The translations under genes were made by a program, and so were the position numbers. Shown here piece by piece: positions 39,276 through 48,042 of a stretch of 64,000 nucleotides of DNA. A model generated the notes under the pieces. The model was not told where the DNA came from. It saw nothing but the letters and a program-made list of their open reading frames with translations, and made no database searches. Origin of the DNA: Arthrobacter cavernae (GTDB lineage Bacteria > Actinomycetota > Actinomycetes > Actinomycetales > Micrococcaceae); NCBI RefSeq assembly GCF_017368795.1, contig NZ_JAFNLL010000009.1:62001-126000 (forward strand). Reading direction: 5' to 3'. Positions within the stretch are counted from its first letter, which is position 1. Each line of letters opens with the position of its first letter.

Positions 39276-39291
39276 TCAAACATTTGTTCTA
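39276..39291 (-). promoter_or_regulatory. LexA box at lexA
   Basis: TAGAACAAATGTTTGA on the minus strand matches TCGAAC-N4-GTTCGA at 10 of 12 positions, 140 bases upstream of the lexA start. It is nearer to lexA than the second box and probably serves autoregulation. Confidence 0.7.
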
Positions 39292-39342
39292 GCGAGTCTC
39301 GACACCGTTCGTTGATAAGTGCTAAAAATGTCACAGCAAGGT

Positions 39343-39358
39343 TCGAATATGTGTTCTA
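39343..39358 (+). promoter_or_regulatory. LexA box at the LysM gene
   Basis: TCGAATATGTGTTCTA shares its first 14 bases with the recA box. It overlaps a TATAAA (39357-39362) that could be the -10 of the LysM-protein promoter, so LexA bound here would block that promoter directly. Confidence 0.8.
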
Positions 39359-39380
39359 TAAAACCTTCGGCCGGGCTCCA

Positions 39381-39405
39381 GTGTTCGAATGATTCATTCG
39401 AACAC
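39381..39405. repeat. 25-bp perfect palindrome between lexA and the LysM gene
   Basis: The half-site GTGTTCGAATGA is repeated in inverted form around one central T. It contains TCGAAT and ATTCGA half-sites, but their spacing is 5 rather than 4, so it is not a canonical LexA box. It may be a LexA-variant site, an operator for another regulator, or a hairpin in the LysM mRNA leader. Confidence 0.8.
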
Positions 39406-39494
39406 CGGGCCGCGAAGGGCCAACGGATACAGAAAACGGCAGCCGCCCACCGGGATACACCGGGCGGAGGCGATCGCTCAGGAGGGCTCAGCTC

Positions 39495-39854
39495 ATGTCT
39501 ACACACACCACGGTCCAGGGTTCCCACTACACGCCGGCACCCGGCAAGCTTCGGCTGACCCGCCGCGGCCGGATCGTCTTCTTCGGCTTCCCGTTGTTCG
39601 TGCTCGTGGCTGTGCTGCTGAGCCTGGCCGGATTCTTCAACTCCCCGGCCAAGGCCTCCGACGCCGTGTCCGAGCTCCACCCGCCGGTGGCCGTCACGGT
39701 CACGGTCCAGCCGGGCCAGTCCCTATGGGGCATTGCCGGAACTGCTGCGCCGGAGCGTGACCCGCGCGATGTCATCGCCGAAATCATCCAGCTGAACAAC
39801 CTCCGGGGCGGAAAGATCGTGCCCGGGCAGACCCTGTTTGTTCCTGCCGGCTAG
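39495..39854 (+). CDS. LysM-domain single-pass membrane protein, likely SOS cell-division suppressor
   Basis: 119 residues: a short cytoplasmic N-terminus, one membrane helix (about 28-48, FFGFPLFVLVAVLLSLAGFF) and an extracytoplasmic LysM domain (TVTVQPGQSLWGIAGTAAP to IVPGQTLFVPAG). The architecture and its place divergent from lexA match Rv2719c/ChiZ of mycobacteria, DivS of corynebacteria and YneA of Bacillus, which stop division during DNA damage. The upstream LexA box supports this. No hydrolase domain is present. RBS AGGAGGG precedes ATG 39495. Confidence 0.8.
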   Translation: MSTHTTVQGSHYTPAPGKLRLTRRGRIVFFGFPLFVLVAVLLSLAGFFNSPAKASDAVSELHPPVAVTVTVQPGQSLWGIAGTAAPERDPRDVIAEIIQLNNLRGGKIVPGQTLFVPAG

Positions 39855-39910
39855 GCCGGGCCTGTCGCGGTCGCTGCCGTCACAGTTACAGGGCAGGCGT
39901 CCTTGCACCT

Positions 39911-39916
39911 TAAACT
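39911..39916 (+). promoter_or_regulatory. -10 element (TAAACT) of leaderless hisC
   Basis: TAAACT is followed by 6 bases (which include an ATG) and a GTG at 39923. The spacing favours GTG as the first codon of the transcript. Confidence 0.45.
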
Positions 39917-39922
39917 GTCATG

Positions 39923-41041
39923 GTGAGTGACCAGCTTGAGCGACTTGACCGACTTCCCCTCCGGACCAATCTGCGTGGACTGAGCCCCTACGGTGCACCG
40001 CAGCTCGATGTCCCCATCCTGCTCAACGTCAACGAAAACACCCATGGCGTGCCGGCCGACGTGCAGACCGCCATCACGGAGGCCGTCGCGGCAGCCGCCA
40101 CGGGCCTGAACCGCTACCCGGATCGCGAATTCACAGAGCTCCGTGAAGCACTCGCCGAATACCTAGGCCACGGTCTCTCCGCCGACAACATCTGGGCCGC
40201 TAACGGCTCCAACGAGGTACTCCAGCAGATCCTCCAGGCCTTCGGCGGCCCCGGCCGCAAGGCCCTCGGCTTCCCTCCCACGTACTCCATGTACCCGCTG
40301 CTGGCCAGCGGCACCGACACCGAGTACGTCCGCGGCGTCCGTGCGGAAGACTACGGCCTGGACGCCGCCTCTGCCGCGGCGCAGGTCCGCGCAACCGGTG
40401 CGAACATCGTCTTCCTCTGTTCGCCCAACAACCCCACCGGAACAGGGCTGGGCCTGGACGTCGTCGAGGCCGTCTATGAAGCCGGTGAGGCCAGCCAGGC
40501 GATCGTGATTGTCGATGAGGCGTACCACGAGTTCGCGCACGACAACACGCCCAGTGCCCTCACCCTGCTGCCGGGCCGTGAGCGGCTCATCGTCTCGCGC
40601 ACCATGAGCAAGGCCTTCGCGCTGGCCGGTGCGCGGCTGGGCTACATGGCCGCCGCCCCGGAGGTCGCTGACGCCATCCGACTGGTCCGCCTGCCCTACC
40701 ACCTCTCGGCCGTCACCCAGGCCACGGCTCTCGCTGCCCTCCGGCACCGCGAGGCACTCATGGCCGACGTCGAGGACATCAAGGTCCAGCGCGACCGCAT
40801 CGTCAGCGAACTGCGCCGCCTGGGCCTCAAGCCCGCCGCCTCCGACTCGAACTACGTCTTCTTCGGCGGCCTCGGGAACCCGCACGCCATCTGGCAGGGC
40901 CTGCTCGACGCCGGCGTCCTGATCCGCGACGTCGGAATCCCCGGCCATCTGAGGGTCACCGCCGGAACTGAGACGGAAACCACAGCCTTCCTCGAGGCGC
41001 TGGAATCCCTTCTGGGCGGCCAGGCGCCTTTGCCCGCCTAA
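39923..41041 (+). CDS. hisC: Histidinol-phosphate aminotransferase
   Basis: 372-residue PLP enzyme of histidine synthesis. It has NENTHGVP near the start, [11 protein letters not shown], the IVDEAYHEF motif and the PLP lysine in [16 protein letters not shown]. The ATG at 39920 would add one residue. It heads the run hisC-hisB-hisH-small ORF-priA; hisD, hisF, hisG and hisI are not in the window. Confidence 0.95.
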   Translation: MSDQLERLDRLPLRTNLRGLSPYGAPQLDVPILLNVNENTHGVPADVQTAITEAVAAAATGLNRYPDREFTELREALAEYLGHGLSADNIWAANGSNEVLQQILQAFGGPGRKALGFPPTYSMYPLLASGTDTEYVRGVRAEDYGLDAASAAAQVRATGANIVFLCSPNNPTGTGLGLDVVEAVYEAGEASQAIVIVDEAYHEFAHDNTPSALTLLPGRERLIVSRTMSKAFALAGARLGYMAAAPEVADAIRLVRLPYHLSAVTQATALAALRHREALMADVEDIKVQRDRIVSELRRLGLKPAASDSNYVFFGGLGNPHAIWQGLLDAGVLIRDVGIPGHLRVTAGTETETTAFLEALESLLGGQAPLPA

Positions 41042-41087
41042 ACTGGTAGCTAGACCCAGCCAATCCTTCGTACATAAGGACATATCA

Positions 41088-41714
41088 ATGAGCGAATCCG
41101 GTGCCACGCCGTCCGCCGCCCGCACCGCACGCATGGAGCGTGCCACGAGCGAATCCTCCGTCCTGGTTGAAATCAACCTCGACGGCACGGGCCTCTCGGA
41201 CATCAGCACCACGGTCCCGTTCTATGACCACATGCTGACGGCGCTGTGCAAGCATTCCCTCATCGACATGACCGTCAAGGCGACGGGCGACACCCACATC
41301 GACGCCCACCACACCGTGGAAGACGTGGCCATCACCTTCGGCGAGGTCCTGCGCACCGCCCTGGGGAACAAGGCCGGCATCCGCCGCTTCGGCGAGGCCA
41401 CCGTTCCGCTGGACGAGGCACTGGCCCACGCCGTCGTCGACGTCTCGGGACGCCCCTACCTGGTGCACGGCGGTGAGCCCGCCGGACAGGAATACCACCT
41501 CATCGGCGGCCACTTCACGGGCTCCCTGACCCGTCACGTCTTCGAAGCCATCACGCTGCACGCCGGCATCTGCCTGCACATGAACGTCATCGCCGGCCGG
41601 GATCCGCACCACATCGTCGAGGCCCAGTTCAAGGCCTTCGCCCGTGCACTGCGCGCGGCCGTCGAGCCGGACCCGCGCGTCGACGGCATCCCGTCCACCA
41701 AGGGTGCCCTGTGA
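41088..41714 (+). CDS. hisB: Imidazoleglycerol-phosphate dehydratase
   Basis: 208-residue Mn-dependent dehydratase, monofunctional as in other actinobacteria. The metal-binding repeats [31 protein letters not shown] and [15 protein letters not shown] are all present. ATG 41088 with AAGGA 6 bases upstream. Confidence 0.98.
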   Translation: MSESGATPSAARTARMERATSESSVLVEINLDGTGLSDISTTVPFYDHMLTALCKHSLIDMTVKATGDTHIDAHHTVEDVAITFGEVLRTALGNKAGIRRFGEATVPLDEALAHAVVDVSGRPYLVHGGEPAGQEYHLIGGHFTGSLTRHVFEAITLHAGICLHMNVIAGRDPHHIVEAQFKAFARALRAAVEPDPRVDGIPSTKGAL

Positions 41715-42478
41715 GCGCCCAGATCCTGAAGGACGGCGCCGTCACCGACTCCATCGCCGCCGCCAAGCCCGTGTCCGCCGAAGGCAAACCCACGGTCACG
41801 GTGCTCGACTACGGCTCGGGCAACGTCCGTTCCGCTGTCCGCGCCCTAGAACGGGCCGGCGCCGAGGTCATCCTCAGCGCCAAGCCCGAGGACGTGCTCA
41901 ACGCCGATGGTCTCCTGGTCCCCGGCGTCGGGGCCTTCGAAACCGTCATGAAGGAACTCAAGGCCGTTGACGCCATCCGCATGATCGGCCGCCGCGTAGC
42001 CGGCGGACGTCCCGTGCTGGGCATCTGCGTGGGCCTGCAGGTCCTCTTCGAAGCCGGCGTGGAACACGGCACCGAGGCCGAGGGCATGGGCGAATGGCCG
42101 GGCAAGGTCGAACTCCTGCCCGCCAAGGTGGTCCCGCACATGGGCTGGAACACTGTCCAGGTCCCGGAAGGCTCCAAGCTGTTCGCCGGCGTCGAGCAGG
42201 AGCGCTTCTACTTTGTGCACTCCTATGGCGTGCAGGAATGGAACTTCGACGTGGTGCAGCCGCGCATGGCCCCGCCGCTGGTGACCTGGTCCGAGCACGG
42301 TGCCCCGTTCATCGCGGCCGTGGAGAACGGGCCGCTCTGCGCCACGCAGTTCCACCCGGAAAAGTCCGGCGACGCCGGTGCCCGTCTCCTGCGCAACTGG
42401 GTGGACGGGCTCCGCAAGCCTGCCGCTACCCAGGCCGGTACTGCCCGGGCCGGAACAGCCGGAACGGACGCCGCCTAG
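41711..42478 (+). CDS. hisH: Imidazole glycerol phosphate synthase, glutamine amidotransferase subunit
   Basis: 255-residue class I amidotransferase supplying ammonia to HisF. The Cys nucleophile is in [11 protein letters not shown] and the His/Glu pair in [10 protein letters not shown]. There is an unusual 25-residue N-terminal extension before [11 protein letters not shown] and an Ala-rich C-terminal tail. The GTG at 41711 overlaps the hisB stop (GTGA). Confidence 0.95.
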   Translation: MSAQILKDGAVTDSIAAAKPVSAEGKPTVTVLDYGSGNVRSAVRALERAGAEVILSAKPEDVLNADGLLVPGVGAFETVMKELKAVDAIRMIGRRVAGGRPVLGICVGLQVLFEAGVEHGTEAEGMGEWPGKVELLPAKVVPHMGWNTVQVPEGSKLFAGVEQERFYFVHSYGVQEWNFDVVQPRMAPPLVTWSEHGAPFIAAVENGPLCATQFHPEKSGDAGARLLRNWVDGLRKPAATQAGTARAGTAGTDAA

Positions 42479-42637
42479 ATGTGGTCCGTGGTCCTCATGG
42501 GACTCGCCGGCGTGCTGGTGGGCGGGGGAATCTCCTTCCACCAGCAGAAGAAACCCCGCTGGGTCTCCATCTCGTTCTATGTGCTGGCAGGCATGTCCCT
42601 GCTGGCCGCCTACCTCCTGACGCTTCCGGGCAACTGA
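42479..42637 (+). CDS. 52-residue membrane protein inside the his operon
   Basis: A very short gene directly after hisH (its ATG begins at the base after the TAG stop) that codes for two membrane helices separated by a basic loop ([10 protein letters not shown]). Third-position GC is high and in phase. It ends 34 bases before priA. The placement between hisH and priA suggests co-expression, but no function can be given. Confidence 0.7.
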   Translation: MWSVVLMGLAGVLVGGGISFHQQKKPRWVSISFYVLAGMSLLAAYLLTLPGN

Positions 42638-42671
42638 CGCCCGCCGTCCCCAACAACCTCCGAGGACCCTC

Positions 42672-43415
42672 ATGACCAGCTCCGAAACGTCCATCCTGGA
42701 ACTCCTGCCCGCCGTCGACGTCGTGGATGGCCAGGCCGTCCGCCTCGTCCAGGGCGAGGCCGGCAGCGAAACCAGCTACGGCACCCCGCTCGAAGCAGCA
42801 CTGAACTGGCAGAACAACGGCGCCGAATGGGTGCACCTGGTGGACCTTGACGCCGCCTTCGGCCGCGGCTCCAACGCCGAACTGCTCCGCGAGGTAGTGG
42901 GCAAGCTGGACATCAAGGTGGAGCTTTCCGGCGGCCTGCGCGACGACGAATCCCTTGAGCGTGCCCTGGATCTGGGCGTCGCCCGGGTGAACCTCGGCAC
43001 GGCAGCCCTGGAAAACCCGGAATGGACCCGCCGCGCCATCGACCGCTTCGGTGACAAGATCGCCGTCGGGCTCGACGTCCGCGGCACCACCCTGGCCGGC
43101 CGCGGCTGGACCAAGGAAGGCGGCGACCTCTGGGAGGTGCTCGCCCGCCTTGAGGACGCCGGCTGCGCCCGCTACGTGGTCACCGACGTCACCAAGGACG
43201 GCACCCTGCAGGGCCCCAACGTCGAACTGCTGCGCCAGATGGTCGAGAAGACCGGCAAGCCCGTGGTGGCCTCCGGCGGCATCTCCAGCCTCGAGGACCT
43301 GCGCGTGCTGCGCGAACTCGTTCCACTCGGCGTCGAGGGCGCAATTGTCGGCAAGGCCCTGTACGCCGGTGCCTTCACCCTGCCCGAGGCCCTGGACGTG
43401 GCCGGCCGCCGCTGA
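42672..43415 (+). CDS. priA: Bifunctional HisA/TrpF isomerase PriA
   Basis: 247-residue (beta/alpha)8 isomerase. In actinobacteria one enzyme does the HisA step and the phosphoribosylanthranilate isomerase step of tryptophan synthesis. [21 protein letters not shown], the catalytic Asp region [28 protein letters not shown] and VVASGGISS fit PriA. Dual function is inferred from the taxon, since no trpF is visible here. RBS CGAGGA before ATG 42672. Confidence 0.93.
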   Translation: MTSSETSILELLPAVDVVDGQAVRLVQGEAGSETSYGTPLEAALNWQNNGAEWVHLVDLDAAFGRGSNAELLREVVGKLDIKVELSGGLRDDESLERALDLGVARVNLGTAALENPEWTRRAIDRFGDKIAVGLDVRGTTLAGRGWTKEGGDLWEVLARLEDAGCARYVVTDVTKDGTLQGPNVELLRQMVEKTGKPVVASGGISSLEDLRVLRELVPLGVEGAIVGKALYAGAFTLPEALDVAGRR

Positions 43416-44338
43416 TGCGGGAGCCGCAAGCACAGCCAAACCCTGCAGAGCTGCCCAAGCGGGACCAGCCCCGACGCGAGCTGCCGGGCCATATCGCCGC
43501 AGCATTGGCCGGTGCCGGGGGAGCGGGCGATTCCGCAGGCCAGCCCTGGGCCGGGCGCAGCCTTCTCGGCGATGACGCCAATATCCACAACTTCGAGGAC
43601 GACGACGGCTCCGCAGACGCCGGATACCTCGCCGCCCTCGCCGGGCTGCTGGCCGGGACCGGCGGGGAAGCCGCCGTGGTGAAGGCCCTGGCGACGGCGC
43701 GGGTCTTCGTGCCGGTGGTGGCCCAGCTGGCCGAGGAATCCGAAGGCGTGGACGGCCTGCACGCCGACAAGCAGGCCGACATGGCCTTGGTCACCCTGAA
43801 GGCCCCGGACGGCCGCACGGCCATGCCGGTCTTCACCTCCGCCGCGGCGCTGGAAGCCTGGCATCCCGAGGCCAGGCCCGTGGCTGTCTACGCTGCACGG
43901 GCGGCACTCTCTGCCGTGTCCGAAGGCGCACAGCTCCTGGTGCTGGACCCGGGCTCCGACTTCGCGTTCGTGGTCCGCCGACCCGCGATGTGGGCCCTGG
44001 CACAGCAGCAGGACTGGACGCCGTCCTACCTTGATGATCAACTGGAGTCTGCTCTCGGTTCCGCCGCGGCGGCCTTTCCTGCCGTCCGCCGCCTGGAGAC
44101 ACATCCCGGCGGGGGCGTCGGATCGCTCACGGCCGGCGGCCTGCCGGTCGCCGGCGGCGGCGCGGGACCGGAACTGCGCGTGGTGCTCTTCCTCGAAGAC
44201 GGTCTCGACGCCGCGGCCGTCCAGGCCCTGGTTGCGGGGCTCAACGAATCGTGGGCACGGCTTGATGCATTTGCGGAAGGCGTCGACTCCATCGAGGTCA
44301 AGCTGCAGCGTGCGGCGCAGGAGCCCGCACCGCAATAA
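43415..44338 (+). CDS. SseB-family protein
   Basis: 307 residues. The central part (ARVFVPVVAQ ... DMALVTLKAPDGRTAMPVFTSAAALEAW) is the SseB N-terminal domain pattern; it is preceded by a Pro/Ala-rich tail and followed by a region rich in hydrophobic beta strands (ELRVVLFLEDGLDAAAVQAL). Function in actinobacteria is unknown. ATG overlaps the priA stop (TGATG), so it belongs to the his operon transcript. Confidence 0.85.
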   Translation: MREPQAQPNPAELPKRDQPRRELPGHIAAALAGAGGAGDSAGQPWAGRSLLGDDANIHNFEDDDGSADAGYLAALAGLLAGTGGEAAVVKALATARVFVPVVAQLAEESEGVDGLHADKQADMALVTLKAPDGRTAMPVFTSAAALEAWHPEARPVAVYAARAALSAVSEGAQLLVLDPGSDFAFVVRRPAMWALAQQQDWTPSYLDDQLESALGSAAAAFPAVRRLETHPGGGVGSLTAGGLPVAGGGAGPELRVVLFLEDGLDAAAVQALVAGLNESWARLDAFAEGVDSIEVKLQRAAQEPAPQ

Positions 44339-44351
44339 CGGCGGCACCGGT

Positions 44352-44376
44352 TTCCCCCGGGGCTGCCCCGGGGGAA
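44352..44376 (+). repeat. Strong GC hairpin just before the MFS gene RBS
   Basis: A perfect 11-bp stem (TTCCCCCGGGG and its complement) with loop CTG ends 1 base before the AAAGGA of the next gene. There is no T-tract, so it is not a standard terminator; it may protect mRNA or limit translation of the next gene. Confidence 0.6.
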
Positions 44377-44391
44377 CAAAGGATGTAGCTC

Positions 44392-45696
44392 GTGAATTTC
44401 GCTCTCTACAAAGAGATGCTGTCCATCGTGCCGGTCAGGCGGCTCCTGCTCGTGGGCATGATCGCCCGCATTCCGCACTCAGCAGCCGGCGTGCTGCTGA
44501 CGCTGCACATCGTCCTGACACTCAAGCAGGGTTACGCCGCCGCCGGCGCCGCAGCCGCGGTCATGACCATCGGCATCGCCGTCGGCGCTCCCTGGCGCGG
44601 GCGCCGAGTGGACACCGCCGGGCTGCGGAAAGCCCTGATCCCCTCGGTGATCTCCGAAACCGTGATCTGGTCCATCGTCCCGCACGTCAACTACGAATGG
44701 ATTCTTCCCCTCGTGTTTGTCGGCGGACTCTTCACGCTGCCGATCTTCAGCGTGGTCCGGCAGTCCCTGGGCGTCATGGTGGACGGCGAACAACGCCGCT
44801 CGGCGTTCGCCCTTGACTCGATTGCCACGGAACTCGTTTTCATGATCGGGCCGGCCGTGGGCGCCATCGTCGCTACCAATGGCTTCACCGTCGCGGGCCT
44901 CACTGCGGTGGGCGTCTCCGTGTCCGTGGCCGGGCTGTTCCTCATCTGGTTCAACCCGCCCACACGCAGCGAGGATCTCTGCACGCCGGAAGAAGCCGCG
45001 GACCGTGCCGCGGATGATCTTGCCGCCGCCGAAGCGGCCGTGGTTGCCTCCGCCCCGGCCCATGTCCAGGAAGCGGCCTCCGAAATGGCGCCGGGCACCG
45101 GATCCCGCGGCGGGTCCTTCAGGGGCAGGCTGGCGCGCAACTTCACCTGGTTCACCGCCTCCGTCGCAGCCCTGTTCGCCGTGGCGGGCGGCGCCGGCAT
45201 GGTGCTCAGCGGAACCGACGTGGGCATCGTGGCACTGCTGGAACGAGGCGGGCACGAAAGCGAAATCGGCATCGTGTTCTTCTTCTGGTGCGCCGCCTCG
45301 GTGGTGGGCGGCCTCATCTACGGGGCCATGCACCGGCCCGTCTCGCCGATGCTTCTTCTGCTCGGCATGGCGGCACTGACCATTCCGATGGGCTTCGCCC
45401 AGGACACCTGGACCCTGGCCCTGTTCTCCCTGCTGCCCGGCCTGCTGTGCGCGCCCGTGCTCTCCGCGGCGTCCGAGAAGGTCGCGGACCTCGTGGACGA
45501 GGACCGCCGGGGCGAGGCCATGGGCTGGTACGGCTCGGCCCTCACCGCCGGTGTGGCGCTCGGGTCGCCGCTGGCCGGCGTGTTCATCGACGGGATCGGC
45601 CCCTCGGGCGGCTTTGTGGCCGTGGGGACGGCAGGCGTGGTGTTGTGCCTGGCAGGCCTGGTGCTGATGAAGGGCAGGCGTGTGGCCAGGGTCTGA
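44392..45696 (+). CDS. MFS transporter
   Basis: 434 residues with about 12 membrane helices in two halves separated by a long acidic/Ala-rich loop (residues ~200-245). The motif A-like MTIGIAVGAPWRGRRVDTAGL follows helix 2. Substrate unknown; a drug or metabolite exporter is likely from family trends. GTG at 44392 with AAAGGA about 8 bases upstream. Confidence 0.85.
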   Translation: MNFALYKEMLSIVPVRRLLLVGMIARIPHSAAGVLLTLHIVLTLKQGYAAAGAAAAVMTIGIAVGAPWRGRRVDTAGLRKALIPSVISETVIWSIVPHVNYEWILPLVFVGGLFTLPIFSVVRQSLGVMVDGEQRRSAFALDSIATELVFMIGPAVGAIVATNGFTVAGLTAVGVSVSVAGLFLIWFNPPTRSEDLCTPEEAADRAADDLAAAEAAVVASAPAHVQEAASEMAPGTGSRGGSFRGRLARNFTWFTASVAALFAVAGGAGMVLSGTDVGIVALLERGGHESEIGIVFFFWCAASVVGGLIYGAMHRPVSPMLLLLGMAALTIPMGFAQDTWTLALFSLLPGLLCAPVLSAASEKVADLVDEDRRGEAMGWYGSALTAGVALGSPLAGVFIDGIGPSGGFVAVGTAGVVLCLAGLVLMKGRRVARV

Positions 45697-45761
45697 GCCC
45701 GTTCCCCGGGTGTGTAGTCAGCTGCGGTGAGCCGGCAGCGCCCCTCAGCAGCGGCACCCTT

Positions 45762-45825
45762 AAGCAGACGACGACGGCGGGCCGACCTTGAAAGGTCGGC
45801 CCGCCGTCGTCGTCTGCTTGTTTTT
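45762..45825. terminator. Perfect 28-bp terminator stem between MFS and DUF1844 genes
   Basis: Arms 45762-45789 and 45792-45819 are exact complements around a 2-base centre and are followed on the plus strand by GTTTTT. It ends the MFS gene and, being symmetrical, may also act on the convergent DUF1844 gene. Confidence 0.9.
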
Positions 45826-45834
45826 GCCCGAACG

Positions 45835-46227
45835 CTAGTTAACCGGGCCGGTGAATTTCTCGCCCGGACCCTTGCCGGGCTCGTCGGGGATGAGGGAGGC
45901 TTCGCGGAAGGCGAGCTGGAGGGAGCGGAGGCCGTCGCGCAAGGGGCCGGCGTGCTGGGAGCCGATCTCGGGAGCGGCTGCGGTCACGAGGCCGGCCAAT
46001 GCCGTGATGAGCTTGCGGGCTTCATCGAGGTCCTTGAGTTCTTCAGCGTTGGCGTCGTCTGCCAGGCCGACCTTGACGGCCGCGGCGCTCATGAGGTGGA
46101 CGGCGCCGGTGGTGATGACCTCCACGGCCGGAACTTCCGAGATGTCACGGATCTGCTGGGCCACACCGGCGTCGGCGGCGGGTGCCTCGCTGTAGGAATT
46201 GTGCAAATTGCTGTCTGAAGTGCTCAT
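45835..46227 (-). CDS. DUF1844 protein
   Basis: 130 residues. The conserved helical part AVEVITTGAVHLMSAAAVKVGL ... DLDEARKLITALAGLVTAAAPEI defines DUF1844; the C-terminus PGKGPGEKFTGPVN is flexible. It is regularly found next to infC in actinobacteria, here divergent from it, but has no established function. Confidence 0.85.
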   Translation of the reverse strand: MSTSDSNLHNSYSEAPAADAGVAQQIRDISEVPAVEVITTGAVHLMSAAAVKVGLADDANAEELKDLDEARKLITALAGLVTAAAPEIGSQHAGPLRDGLRSLQLAFREASLIPDEPGKGPGEKFTGPVN

Positions 46228-46318
46228 GCTGCTAAGCTTGTCACAGACCGACTGGAAGTCGTTATTTTGCTGTGTTGAATCCCGCCGCGCTTAATGTGCG
46301 CTTGGCGGGGTATTTCTG

Positions 46319-46324
46319 TAGAAT
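46319..46324 (+). promoter_or_regulatory. -10 element (TAGAAT) of infC
   Basis: TAGAAT follows TG directly; no convincing -35 is seen. Transcription from here would give a leader of about 225 bases. Confidence 0.45.
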
Positions 46325-46330
46325 TGGTTT

Positions 46331-46554
46331 TCAGTTTGCAAGCGGAGATCTCTCCCACCCGCGTCAGCCGTTTCCCTCAGGGGATAGAAGTTGCCGGGTA
46401 CTTGGTCGGACATTGCCCGTGGGCCCAGCCCACAAGCAATGCGCACTGCCCCATGGGCAGCCTGCTCCGATCTTCGAGGCCTTCGATTGCGCCAGCAATT
46501 GGGGGCCTTCTCTATTTTGCCGGTGACACTCACCACAACCACAGGAGCTTTAAC
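46331..46554 (+). ncRNA. Long structured leader of infC-rpmI-rplT
   Basis: Gene-free leader with several compact hairpins: GTGGGC-CCA-GCCCAC, CTGCCC-CAT-GGGCAG, and a larger one at 46476-46509 (GAGGCC with GGCCTT enclosing ATTGC-GCCA-GCAAT) followed by CTCTATTTT, which looks like a terminator. In firmicutes and proteobacteria this operon is controlled by L20- or IF3-dependent leaders; an actinobacterial equivalent here is inferred. Confidence 0.5.
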
Positions 46555-47610
46555 ATTAGCGAGCCAAGAATCAATGAGCGTATCCGCGTCCCCGAGGTGC
46601 GGTTGGTCGGCCCTGCCGGCGAACAGGTAGGAATCGTCCGCATTGAGGATGCACTGCGCCTTGCTGCCGAGTCCGATCTCGATCTCGTTGAAGTTGCCCC
46701 GCAGGCCAAGCCTCCTGTTTGCAAGCTGATGGACTTCGGCAAGTACAAGTACGAAGCAGCCGTCAAGGCCCGCGAAGCCCGCAAGAACCAGACCAACACG
46801 GTTCTGAAGGAAATCCGCTTCCGCCTGAAGATCGACAAGCACGACTACGAAACCAAGCGTGGCCACGCCCTCCGCTTCCTCGGTGCCGGTGACAAGGTCA
46901 AGGCCATGATCCAGTTCCGTGGCCGTGAGCAGCAGCGTCCGGAGATGGGCATCCGCCTGCTCCAGAAGTTTGCCGAAGACGTCGCCGAGGTTGGCATCGT
47001 CGAATCCAGCCCGCGCATCGACGGCCGCAACATGGTCATGGTGATCGGCCCGCTGAAGAACAAGGCAGAGGCCAAGGCTGAAGCCCGCCGCGCCGCCCAG
47101 CGTGCAGAGGCCAAGGCCCAGAACGAAGCCAAGGCAGCCGGCCGCGTGGACCTCACCGGCGAAGATGTGCCGATGACCCAGTCCTTGGCAGACCTGATGC
47201 CCGCAGGACTGCTCGCAGCCGCCGAAGAGCCCGCTGAGGAAACCGCAGCAGAGGCCGTGGAGGTTCCCGCAGCGGAATCTCCCGTGGTCGAAGAAGCCCC
47301 GGTTGTTGAAGAGGTTCCGGCAGTTGAGGAAGCTCCGGTTGTTGAGGAAGCTCCCGTAGTCGAAGAGGCTCCGGTGGCCGAGGAAGCACCCGTGGCCGTA
47401 GAAGCCCCGGTGGCCGAGGAAGCACCCGCAGCTGTCGAAGCTCCGGTTGTTGAAGCGGCACCGGCCGAGGCAGCCCCGAAGCCCGTGGTTCCGAAGCCCG
47501 CCGTTCCGGCAGCTCCGAAGCCCGTCGCCAAGCCGGCAGCCCCGAAGCCTGCAGCCCGGCCTGCGGCCCCCAAGGCCGCGCCGAAGCCTGCGGCACGCAA
47601 GACAAACTAG
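46555..47610 (+). CDS. infC: Translation initiation factor IF-3, with ATT start and long C-terminal extension
   Basis: IF-3 binds the 30S subunit and checks start codons. The core ([21 protein letters not shown] to [11 protein letters not shown]) fills about residues 2-180. No ATG, GTG or TTG fits; an ATT at 46555 lies 7 bases after AGGAG and directly precedes the family N-terminus, as in E. coli where the rare start mediates autoregulation. Beyond residue ~205 there is a ~145-residue tail with VVEEAP repeats and then a basic Pro/Ala/Lys end, absent from standard 180-200-residue IF-3. Confidence 0.93.
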   Translation: MSEPRINERIRVPEVRLVGPAGEQVGIVRIEDALRLAAESDLDLVEVAPQAKPPVCKLMDFGKYKYEAAVKAREARKNQTNTVLKEIRFRLKIDKHDYETKRGHALRFLGAGDKVKAMIQFRGREQQRPEMGIRLLQKFAEDVAEVGIVESSPRIDGRNMVMVIGPLKNKAEAKAEARRAAQRAEAKAQNEAKAAGRVDLTGEDVPMTQSLADLMPAGLLAAAEEPAEETAAEAVEVPAAESPVVEEAPVVEEVPAVEEAPVVEEAPVVEEAPVAEEAPVAVEAPVAEEAPAAVEAPVVEAAPAEAAPKPVVPKPAVPAAPKPVAKPAAPKPAARPAAPKAAPKPAARKTN

Positions 47611-47728
47611 TTCAATGCCGCAGGAGGCCAGCCTCCACACGGCAAGCAACCAGCACGCCGCCCCATGGGGTCGGCTGCACGAAAGAACTGCGGACCACGT
47701 CCGCGGACACGTAAGGAGATCGGTTCCC

Positions 47729-47923
47729 ATGCCGAAGATGAAGACCCACAGCGGTGCTAAGAAGCGCTTCAAGCTGACCGGTACGGGCAAGCTGCGCCGC
47801 CAGCAGGCCAACCGCCGTCACTACCTGGAGCACAAGTCCTCCAGGCTGACCCGCCGCCTCGCCGGCGACAAGATCGTCTTCAAGGGCGACGCAAAGGTCA
47901 TCCGGAAGATGCTCGGCATCTAA
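47729..47923 (+). CDS. rpmI: 50S ribosomal protein L35 (bL35)
   Basis: 64 residues starting [20 protein letters not shown], full length for the family. ATG 47729 is preceded by AAGGAG. A 118-base gap after infC holds small hairpins (for example GGAGGC-CA-GCCTCC), possible processing or regulatory sites. Confidence 0.98.
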   Translation: MPKMKTHSGAKKRFKLTGTGKLRRQQANRRHYLEHKSSRLTRRLAGDKIVFKGDAKVIRKMLGI

Positions 47924-48042
47924 GTTCCAAGTTCTCTGGTTTCTGCCAACCGGCAGTAACCGACTACACCAAAAGCCTTCTCAGGCCGGCCGGGTTTCCG
48001 GCAGTAGCAGCTTGGGATAAAGATTTCTGAAGGAGTACGCAC

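Noticed and set aside
39381-39405. NrdR box near lexA
   Set aside because: The palindrome's half-sites (TTCGAAT) do not match the ACAC-AT-rich-GTGT NrdR consensus, and no nrd gene is adjacent.
46294-46554. infC starting at GTG 46294
   Set aside because: It would add 87 residues before the conserved [11 protein letters not shown] and would lie upstream of the probable promoter at 46319-46324. The ATT with AGGAG fits far better.
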